64,000 bases of DNA from Brumimicrobium glaciale (lineage in GTDB: Bacteria > Bacteroidota > Bacteroidia > Flavobacteriales_D > Crocinitomicaceae). Under the pieces are notes generated by a model, which did no database searches, was not told where the DNA came from, and saw only the letters and a list, made by a program, of their open reading frames with translations. The stretch lies in assembly GCF_004152935.1 (NCBI RefSeq), contig NZ_SETE01000002.1, positions 1-64,000 of the forward strand, in the 5' to 3' direction. This document shows, piece by piece, positions 1 through 6,905 of this stretch (within the stretch, counting starts at the first letter, position 1; every line of letters starts with the position of its first letter). The position numbers were made by a program, and so were the translations under genes.

Positions 1-123
1 AATGTTGGAACTTCATTTGTCGTTTAATCCACCAAGATACGAACCGCCGTATACGAGACCCGTACGTACGGTGGTGTGAGAGGCGTACTCCGTCAGTTTA
101 TCTGGCGGAGCCGTCTACTCGAT
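1..123 (+). mobile_element. 3' end of a group II intron (domains V and VI)
   Basis: Positions 41-79 fold as a group II domain V: the arm ACCGCCGTA pairs with TACGGTGGT (one G-T), enclosing a second short TACG/CGTA helix and a purine-rich loop. Positions 87-110 fold as domain VI (CTCCGTCAG with CTGGCGGAG, one wobble), and the element ends with CTACTCGAT near 123. This is the standard 3' signature of bacterial group II introns. Only the end is inside the window; the reverse transcriptase/maturase reading frame would lie to the left. The intron points rightward, antisense to the gene it abuts, so it cannot be spliced from that gene's mRNA. The exact last base (123 or 124) is not certain. Confidence 0.85.
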
Positions 124-1144
124 TAGCGGTAGTTTTTGTTTTTATATAGTAAATACCAGAGCTTAAACTCGAAACATCAAGTACCAATTTACCACTAAGC
201 TGTTCAATTTTGAGAGCTAATAAAGTGACATCTTGCCCAAGCGCATTATAGATGGTAATCTCAGCCAATTCAGTTGAATTAGCTAATATTGTAATCTGAT
301 TTTTGAAGGGGTTTGGGTACATTTCTATTTGTGAATTTTCCAGTCTTTCAATATTGCTGCTTCTTATTTCTGAGTATTCAAATTGTCCGTCAAAATCAGT
401 TTGCTTTAAACGATAGTAAGATATTCCAATGTAAGGGCGAGTATCACTTGTAGAATAACTTAATAAAGATGAAGAGTTTCCTGCTCCGTCTACTAAGGCT
501 AATTCCTCCCAAGTAGTTCCATTTTTCGAACGTTCAATTGTAAAGTAGTCGTTGTTATTTTCAGAAGCAGTTTGCCATTGTAGTTGAACTATTTCATTAT
601 TGATTGGAGAGGCATTAAAATTTAATAGCTCTATTGGAAGTGCACTTACCAATGAAACTACAATGTTGTCAATTATTAAACCACATGTTCCCGCAGAAGT
701 CCCATTAAAATCAATAGTATGACTTGTAGCTGTGGCAGTGAAATTAAAAATTTCGGCTGTGAAGTTAAACACTCCCGTTCTTGAAATATTTTGGGTTGCC
801 AGCGCACCACCATCAATACCAAAGTCTAATGTTTGGGTTGCCGGACCGCAAGTTGTTCTTCTTGAACAATCAAAAGTAATTTGATACAATGAACCAATAG
901 TAAAGCCAGATATCGTTTGACATAGCCCAACTGCGGCATCCACCTCTGCCACTCGATTTGAACCAGTACCTCCATAAACGGACTCCGGATTTGTTTCTGG
1001 CGAGCAGCCCCACCCTAATGCGGCTGAGGTAAAAGCGCCATTTGTGACAGTTTGAGCACTACTATTTGAACTAACGAATAATATAGCTGCAATTAATATA
1101 ACACTTAATCTATAGTTTTTTGCAGATTGCATTTGATACTTCAT
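98..1144 (-). CDS. T9SS-sorted secreted protein, C-terminus cut by a group II intron
   Basis: The 348-residue frame begins with a signal peptide (hydrophobic core around residues 13-30, ending SSAQ). Residues 32-165 form a carbohydrate-binding-like beta-sandwich region. A fibronectin-like segment (LPIELLNFNA, then WQTASENNNDYFTIERS) follows, a pair very common just before Bacteroidota sorting domains. The Por-type sorting domain starts at MYPNPFKNQ and runs to SSGIYYIKTKT. The protein should be exported by Sec and moved across the outer membrane by type IX secretion. The last six residues (VDGSAR) and the stop codon are read antisense from the group II intron, so the natural last few residues, usually a basic tail, are missing. 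Whether the shortened signal still works is unknown. The ligand is unknown. Confidence 0.8.
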   Translation of the reverse strand: MKYQMQSAKNYRLSVILIAAILFVSSNSSAQTVTNGAFTSAALGWGCSPETNPESVYGGTGSNRVAEVDAAVGLCQTISGFTIGSLYQITFDCSRRTTCGPATQTLDFGIDGGALATQNISRTGVFNFTAEIFNFTATATSHTIDFNGTSAGTCGLIIDNIVVSLVSALPIELLNFNASPINNEIVQLQWQTASENNNDYFTIERSKNGTTWEELALVDGAGNSSSLLSYSTSDTRPYIGISYYRLKQTDFDGQFEYSEIRSSNIERLENSQIEMYPNPFKNQITILANSTELAEITIYNALGQDVTLLALKIEQLSGKLVLDVSSLSSGIYYIKTKTTANRVDGSAR

Positions 1145-1306
1145 GTTTTTTCGATTTAGGTATTTTTATTCAATTAACGCTAACTTATTATATATTCAAC
1201 AAAACTGCACAATAGACTCCATAATTAGAAGTATTGTACAGTTTTAGTGTGTTTATATCTGTAAATATAATAGAAATAAATCTACAAATCATCAATTAAC
1301 CCCAAC

Positions 1307-2041
1307 CTACAAATAAATCTCAATCCCTACATTAAACCCAAGCGCAAATGCCTTTCTAACATAAGCCGACTGCGAATTATAATTATTCATCAATTGTCTG
1401 CGTCCTTCAACCATTGCATAAATTCCGTAATGCTCTGAAAATTTAATCTGAGTTCCAACAGTCGCAACAGCATCCATTAAAAAGAAATTAAACTTATCTG
1501 TTTCTATCGTTTCAACAGTGTTTTCATTATTATTGATATCCAAAGTGGTCAATTCATTTTTCATGGATAAGAATGCTTTTGGAATTACTCCAATTCCTCC
1601 GTAGAATGAAATTTCGTCACCGTAAGAATAAGCCAGGCGGATAGGGAAGGAAATGTGGCGGTATGTATTTACATAACTAAACACAGAATCAGTTTCTTTA
1701 AAATCATACGATTCTCTATTTGTAGCATAGCCAACTCCGATTTCTAGCTTGAAATTTTTGGTCAATTGACTTCTAACGCCAGCATTAAAACCAGTTGTCC
1801 ATTCACCAACTTCGTTTTCACGATAACCCAACTGTTGTCCAAATATTCCATCATTGATTTCTAAGGTGCGAAATGTATAGGCTGGACTTACTCCGAAATA
1901 CAATTCTGTTCCTGTTTTTGGTTTGATTTCTTTTTCAACTTTGACCACCTCTTTTTCTTCGGGAGATTTGTCATTCGTAATGATTTGGGCAGTTCCAAAA
2001 ATGCTTGTTGTTGAGAGTAAGAGAATTAAAATGTATTTCAT
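1307..2041 (-). CDS. outer membrane beta-barrel protein
   Basis: This 244-residue protein has a clear signal peptide (residues 1-19, ending GTAQ), a charged linker rich in Lys/Glu (about 25-42), and then alternating hydrophobic strands ending in an aromatic-rich last strand (FALGFNVGIEIYL). That is typical of the small porin-like/OmpA-like beta-barrels of Bacteroidota. No OmpA peptidoglycan-binding domain or catalytic motif is visible. It is transcribed away from the divergent AsmA-like gene. Its function cannot be specified beyond a probable 8- to 10-stranded outer membrane barrel. It is similar in architecture, but not obviously in sequence, to the barrel at 39623-40459. Confidence 0.7.
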   Translation of the reverse strand: MKYILILLLSTTSIFGTAQIITNDKSPEEKEVVKVEKEIKPKTGTELYFGVSPAYTFRTLEINDGIFGQQLGYRENEVGEWTTGFNAGVRSQLTKNFKLEIGVGYATNRESYDFKETDSVFSYVNTYRHISFPIRLAYSYGDEISFYGGIGVIPKAFLSMKNELTTLDINNNENTVETIETDKFNFFLMDAVATVGTQIKFSEHYGIYAMVEGRRQLMNNYNSQSAYVRKAFALGFNVGIEIYL

Positions 2042-2140
2042 AATGTTTTAGTATATCTTGGCAATTAATAATTGGATATTTCACGTATATTTAGCTAATT
2101 AAAGGATAATTTTAAAATTAAATACCTATAAAACTGTTTT

Positions 2141-5038
2141 ATGTCAACAAAGAAAGATAAAAAGAAGAAATCTGTACTTAAAAGAATTCTTCAAATCACC
2201 GGAATAACCTTCCTATTATTAATTATCGCTATTATTTTAATCCCCATTTTCTTCAAGGATGAAATTAAAGAAATGGCATTGAAAGAAGCCAACAAAATGC
2301 TGAAAGCAAATGTTGCCGTTGGTGATTTCGATTTAACGATTTTCTCTTCCTTTCCTAAAATGAAATTAGCATTTGATGATGTTTCAGTAACAGGAAGAGA
2401 CGAATTTGAAGGCGTGAAGCTAATCGACATGAAAAGCTTTGAAGCGAAACTTGATTTCTGGAGTGTGATTAATATGGAAGACATCGCTGTTCGTTCAGTA
2501 GTTTTGGTTCAACCAAATATTCACGTAAAAATTCTAGAATCTGGATTAGCGAATTACGATATCATGAAAACTTCCGAAGAAATGGCCGAAGAAGATATCG
2601 ATACAACTTCTTCACCTTTTAAATTTTCATTAGAATATTATGAAATCAAAGACGGAAACATCAAATATGATGATCGTTTAGGAAATATGTTTGCTGAAAT
2701 CAAAAACATCAATCATTCAGGTTCTGGAGATATGACAGCAGATGTTATCGATTTTGAAACTAAAACGAAAATTGATGAGCTGACTTATAAAATGGCCGGT
2801 GCAACATATTTGTCTAAAGTGAAAACTGACCTTGTGATGAATATCTTGATTGAATCGAAAGAGGGAAGTGATAAATTTACTTTGAAGCAAAATGAATTGA
2901 CTTTAAATGCATTGAAATTATCATTTGACGGATTCTATGAAATGTTCAAAGGATACGACAATATGGATTTAAAATTGAAAGCTGATAAAACGAGCTTCAA
3001 AGATTTACTTTCTTTAATTCCAGCTTTTTACCACACAGGTTATGAAAGTATGGTGGCGAAAGGAACATTGAGCTTAAATGCTTTTGTGAAAGGTAAATAT
3101 GACGACGTAAATTACCCAGCTTGGGATGTTGCTGCGAAAGTAAATGGCGCTTCAATAGTTTATCCAGATATGCCAGCTTCTATTGATAACATTAGTATTG
3201 TTGGTGGTTCTAAATTCCCAGGAGGAACAGAACTAGATAAAGCAACTGTTGATATTGATCAATTTAAAGCAACTTTCGTAGGAAATACAATTGATGCAAA
3301 TTTCTACATGAAGAATCCAATGACAGATCCTTATTTGAAGTCTAAAATTCATGCAAATATAGATTTAGCAACGATAGGACAAGTTTATCCATTGGCTGAA
3401 GGCGAGCAATATACTGGTAAATTAACTTCTGATATTTCTATTGAAGGGAAAATGTCTACAATAGAAAAAGAAGAATATGATAAATTCAATGCAACAGGAA
3501 CACTTAATTTAAAAGGATTCCATTATGCATCAGTAGATTTACCAGCTCCAGTTGATATTGAAGATTTACTATTTGAATTTTCGCCACAACAATTGAAGTT
3601 GGCTAATTTGAAAGCTACAATGGGTAAAAGTGATTTCTCTTTAAATGGAGAAGTAAAAAACTACATTGGTTATATGTTCAATGAAGGAGATTTACAAGGT
3701 GTTTTCAACTACCATTCTAATTTATTAGATATTGATGAAATTATGCCTCCATCAGCAACGACAAGTGAAACAGCTTCAACAGAAGAAACGACAGCAACAA
3801 CTGATGCTCCAGCAGGAGAGGAAGAAGGAATTCCAGTTCCTAAGAAAATTGATTTTGTTTTGAATACAACGATCAATAAAATTAAATACGACGGAATGGA
3901 TATCAATGCTGTTAAAGGGCGTGTGATTTTAAGAAATGAAGAAGCTATTTTAGAGGATTTGAACATGCAAACTTTAGGAGGTACTGTGGCATTAAATGGG
4001 AAATACAATACCCAAAATAAAGCCGTTCCAAAAATTGAGTTTAGATACAGTTTAAAGGATTTGGATATTCAAGAGCTAACGAAAAACTTCATTACAATAG
4101 ATAAGTTAGCACCAGTTGCGAAATATACATCTGGAAAAATATCTTCAGATTTCGCAATGACGACAAGCTTAAAGCCTTCTTTAGAACCAATTTTTGAAAC
4201 ACTAGCTGGAAACGGTTCATTGTTTTCTAATAGAGTTACAATTTCAGGATTTGGTCCATTAGAGAAATTGGCGGAGACTATTAAAATCCCGAAATTAAGT
4301 AAGCAAACTTTGGACAATATAAGAGCGACATTTGAATTTTCGGAAGGAAAAGTATTGGTAAAACCATTTGATATTAAAATGGGGAAAATCAATACTACAG
4401 TAGGAGGGACGACATCTTTCTTGCAAGAAATTGATTATGAAATCAAGATGAATATTCCTAAAGAAGAAATTCCGGGTGAACTTTTAAAAATTGCAGAACA
4501 AGCGATTGAACAAGCGAAGAAGATTCCAGGATTTAAAATGAAGGAATTACCAGCCAATATTCCAATTACCGCTTTGGTTACAAATACAATTAAAGATCCT
4601 AAAGTGAAAACGAATATGAAGGAGAAATTGATGGAATTGGGTGGGGATATTAAAGGTGGAGTGAAAGACTTAATTGACGATACTGTAGACAAAGCCAAAG
4701 ACAGTATTAAAGGTATAGTTGATGATAAAGTCAATGAAGCGAAAGCAGCTGTTGAAAAGAAAAAGCAAGAAATATTAGATGCTGCACAAAAACAAGCGGA
4801 TAATATCAAAGCTGAAGGAAAGAAATTAGCAAATTCCACAAGAGATGAAGCAGATAAAAATGCAAAGAAATTGATGGATGAAGCTGGATCGAATCCTTTA
4901 AAGAAAAAAGGCGCTGAAATAGCAGGGAAAAAATTAAGAGAAAAAGGGGAGGAAGCTGCTCAGAAAATTGAAAGTGAAGCGAAGTCTAGAGCAGATGATG
5001 TGATGAATAAAGCACGTGATAAAGCGAATAGTCTGTAA
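2141..5038 (+). CDS. AsmA-like inner-membrane-anchored protein with coiled-coil tail
   Basis: This 965-residue protein has a Lys-rich cytoplasmic N-terminus, one membrane helix (about residues 16-36), then an AsmA-type start (VAVGDFDLTIFSSFPKMKL) and a long beta-rich periplasmic body. The conserved AsmA C-terminal region lies at about 570-800. AsmA-like proteins form long grooves thought to carry lipids between membranes; that role here is inferred from family. A Thr/Glu/Ala-rich linker lies at about 534-563. From about 822 to the end the sequence turns into an almost uninterrupted Lys/Ala/Glu/Asp helix with coiled-coil character, an extension I do not expect in the core family. A hairpin terminator follows the stop. 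It stands alone, divergent from the beta-barrel gene. Confidence 0.8.
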   Translation: MSTKKDKKKKSVLKRILQITGITFLLLIIAIILIPIFFKDEIKEMALKEANKMLKANVAVGDFDLTIFSSFPKMKLAFDDVSVTGRDEFEGVKLIDMKSFEAKLDFWSVINMEDIAVRSVVLVQPNIHVKILESGLANYDIMKTSEEMAEEDIDTTSSPFKFSLEYYEIKDGNIKYDDRLGNMFAEIKNINHSGSGDMTADVIDFETKTKIDELTYKMAGATYLSKVKTDLVMNILIESKEGSDKFTLKQNELTLNALKLSFDGFYEMFKGYDNMDLKLKADKTSFKDLLSLIPAFYHTGYESMVAKGTLSLNAFVKGKYDDVNYPAWDVAAKVNGASIVYPDMPASIDNISIVGGSKFPGGTELDKATVDIDQFKATFVGNTIDANFYMKNPMTDPYLKSKIHANIDLATIGQVYPLAEGEQYTGKLTSDISIEGKMSTIEKEEYDKFNATGTLNLKGFHYASVDLPAPVDIEDLLFEFSPQQLKLANLKATMGKSDFSLNGEVKNYIGYMFNEGDLQGVFNYHSNLLDIDEIMPPSATTSETASTEETTATTDAPAGEEEGIPVPKKIDFVLNTTINKIKYDGMDINAVKGRVILRNEEAILEDLNMQTLGGTVALNGKYNTQNKAVPKIEFRYSLKDLDIQELTKNFITIDKLAPVAKYTSGKISSDFAMTTSLKPSLEPIFETLAGNGSLFSNRVTISGFGPLEKLAETIKIPKLSKQTLDNIRATFEFSEGKVLVKPFDIKMGKINTTVGGTTSFLQEIDYEIKMNIPKEEIPGELLKIAEQAIEQAKKIPGFKMKELPANIPITALVTNTIKDPKVKTNMKEKLMELGGDIKGGVKDLIDDTVDKAKDSIKGIVDDKVNEAKAAVEKKKQEILDAAQKQADNIKAEGKKLANSTRDEADKNAKKLMDEAGSNPLKKKGAEIAGKKLREKGEEAAQKIESEAKSRADDVMNKARDKANSL

Positions 5039-5064
5039 TAGACTTTGATTATAACGAATTGAGA

Positions 5065-5093
5065 AGAGGAAAGTGAGAGCTTTCCTCTTTTTT
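5065..5093 (+). terminator. Rho-independent terminator after the AsmA-like gene
   Basis: AGAGGAAAG (5065-5073) pairs with CTTTCCTCT (5080-5088) around a six-base loop and runs into six T residues. It lies 27 bp after the stop codon. Confidence 0.85.
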
Positions 5094-5157
5094 ATGGATG
5101 AAAAAGTTTTGATTTCTCTATGTCAGTTTTAAAGCAATGTTTTCCATAAGTATAATA

Positions 5158-5243
5158 CCCAAATCCTTGCGCAATCTTTCCACGCAGTTAATAAATTCCT
5201 CTTCCTTGAAAAGGATAAGCTTTTACGCTAGGAGGAAAGGGAA
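5158..5243 (-). pseudogene. decayed 3'-end fragment of a DnaE-type polymerase gene (copy 1)
   Basis: Read on the minus strand this gives FPPSVKAYPFQGRGIY, a stop, then LRGKIAQGFGYY. This matches the pattern of the C-terminal OB-fold of DnaE2-like pol III alpha subunits (compare YPIIGMGIYGCFGKI and FGF in the intact gene at 6906-9863). An 86-bp near-copy lies at 6703-6788, with about nine mismatches by eye and the same in-frame TAA. The two copies bracket the T9SS gene at 5324-6586. No ORF survives. The alternative is a dispersed repeat without coding origin, but the protein-level match makes that less likely. Confidence 0.65.
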
Positions 5244-5266
5244 ATATTTTCAGCGGTTATTCCTAA

Positions 5267-5299
5267 TAAAAAAGAGACCAACTATTTAGCTGATCTCCT
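5267..5299 (-). terminator. terminator after the T9SS gene
   Basis: On the minus strand GAGATCA (from 5297-5291) pairs with TGGTCTC (from 5280-5274) with one wobble, followed by six T residues. It sits about 25 bp after the stop codon at 5324. Confidence 0.7.
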
Positions 5300-5323
5300 T
5301 CATTCTTATTTATAGATTTCTAT

Positions 5324-6586
5324 TTATTTGCGAACAACTAATTTGTTCGTTTTGATAATTTCATCTCTTTTATTTCGAATTGTATAAAAGTATACTCCAC
5401 TATTTAATTTACTAATATCAACTTGCTTCGTTCCGTTTGAAAAATTTTGTTTTACAAGCTCTTGCCCAGTAACAGAAATGATCGAGACGGAACCATTTTC
5501 TAGACCATCAATTTTGAAATTAACAAAATTGATTGCTGGGTTAGGATAGATACTGATTTCTTTATATTGATCAGACAAAGACAATGGTGAAGTTAAAGTA
5601 ATTAGATTTGATGCTTCATAAACATTCATATAGCCACTTGCGCCTTCTACTAAAATATAAACTTTCATTTCAACATTCTCAACAATTGGAGTGGGTTCTA
5701 TAATAAATGTTTTTGGATCGGTTCTCCAGTATACCCCAGCTGTTGTGAAATTATATGTTTGATCCGAGCCCGTTGTTGTAGTTTGATTTCCGCTATTCAA
5801 AATGAATCCTGCTCCGTTTCCTAAATCTGCAGGAGTAATACCCGACATTGCGATAACATAATAATTAGAGACTTTTGTTTCATCAGGGATATCAAAAGAT
5901 ACTTCTAAATCAGATCCATCATGATTATCGTTAACGTCACTGGCAATAACATTGGTCACATTAGGAGCGTCTTGTAAAATTATTCCTTCAACTATATTGT
6001 CTACCGCTAACCAAGAACCTGGTGCAATTGTAGAATTAACTGAAGCAAGAACTTGACCTTCGCTGCTAGCTATATTAATCTTATAACTAGCAACATTGAA
6101 AGGGTCATAACTCATGTCTACCGTTACTGTTGCTAATGTCGTTTGAGAACCTCCTAAATATACCTTTCCACTGCCAACTCTTGAACCGCTATTATCGAAT
6201 GCATCGATCAAAATTACTGCTGTATCATTTGGTTTGATATCGTACGTTATATCTAATTCAAAGTTTAAAAACTTGTCTGTAGAGTTGAAACTTTGATAAG
6301 CAACTGAGCCTCTAATTCCATTTGGTAAATTTACAGGATCATTTGTATTCGCTAAATTAAATGATGTCAGTTTTATATAGCTATTCCCTTCTGTTGCTCC
6401 TGTTGTTTCTTCTTTTGCTGGAATAATTGTGTTACCGTTTTCATCTGTAATGTCACCTACACCATTAAAGTTTAACCAATCATCTGGTTCTCCAGTAGTC
6501 CAGTTTTCAAAGCTTGGATTGATTACTTGCGCAGTTATGCTTGTTGATAACACGGATATTAATCCTAAAAGGTAAAAGATTTTCAT
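5324..6586 (-). CDS. T9SS-sorted secreted protein
   Basis: This 420-residue protein carries a signal peptide (1-19, ending STSITAQ), then VINPSFENWTTGEPDDW, the start of a PCMD-like/carbohydrate-binding beta-sandwich (about 20-195). A second, fibronectin-like region spans about 205-320. A complete Por-type sorting domain (IYPNPAINFVNFKI to LVVRK) ends the protein, with the expected basic tail. It should be secreted by the type IX system and perhaps attached to the surface. No catalytic motif is visible, so its substrate is unknown. The gene is flanked on both sides by 86-bp direct repeats derived from a polymerase 3' end, so it may have arrived in, or been trapped by, a local duplication. Confidence 0.8.
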   Translation of the reverse strand: MKIFYLLGLISVLSTSITAQVINPSFENWTTGEPDDWLNFNGVGDITDENGNTIIPAKEETTGATEGNSYIKLTSFNLANTNDPVNLPNGIRGSVAYQSFNSTDKFLNFELDITYDIKPNDTAVILIDAFDNSGSRVGSGKVYLGGSQTTLATVTVDMSYDPFNVASYKINIASSEGQVLASVNSTIAPGSWLAVDNIVEGIILQDAPNVTNVIASDVNDNHDGSDLEVSFDIPDETKVSNYYVIAMSGITPADLGNGAGFILNSGNQTTTTGSDQTYNFTTAGVYWRTDPKTFIIEPTPIVENVEMKVYILVEGASGYMNVYEASNLITLTSPLSLSDQYKEISIYPNPAINFVNFKIDGLENGSVSIISVTGQELVKQNFSNGTKQVDISKLNSGVYFYTIRNKRDEIIKTNKLVVRK

Positions 6587-6905
6587 AATAGTTTGTTTTA
6601 ATTCTTCTTAAATACACTTATTTTTTCTTAAGCTTAGTTATTGCAACCTCCTGTCATCCATTCCTTTCAATTTCACTCGCTGCATCATCCCCAAACTGGA
6701 ATCCCAAATCCTTGCGCAACCTTTCCACGCAGTTAATAAATTCCTCTTTCTAGAAAAGGATAGACTTTAATGCTTGGAGGAAAGTGAACAGTTTCAAAAA
6801 AAATTCCTCCATAATCTTGGAAGGTTCCAAAATTTATAATCTCTCCGCGTTTTGTTCTGGTGGGTTTTATGGCCACTAAATATCCTTAATTTGTAGTGAG
6901 TTATT
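6587..6905. other. intergenic gap holding the polymerase remnant
   Basis: This 319-bp gap between the T9SS gene and the polymerase gene holds the decayed polymerase tail (6691-6885), including the second copy of the 86-bp repeat (6703-6788). Nothing else is recognised. Confidence 0.6.
6691..6885 (-). pseudogene. decayed 3'-end fragment of a DnaE-type polymerase gene (copy 2)
   Basis: On the minus strand the frame reads GYLVAIKPTRTKRGE, then NFGTFQDYGG, then FFETVHFPPSIKVYPF, LERGIY, a stop, and LRGKVAQGFG. This is the C-terminal OB-fold of a DnaE2-like polymerase: compare GKLVTTRFNKTSQGK, STFIDQDGNYFDAVHF and GIYGCFGKITERFGF in the intact gene. It lies immediately downstream of that gene, in the same orientation, but is clearly a different lineage of the family and not a recent duplicate. 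It is interrupted by stops and has no start. It is interpreted as what remains of a former polymerase allele at this locus. Confidence 0.75.
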
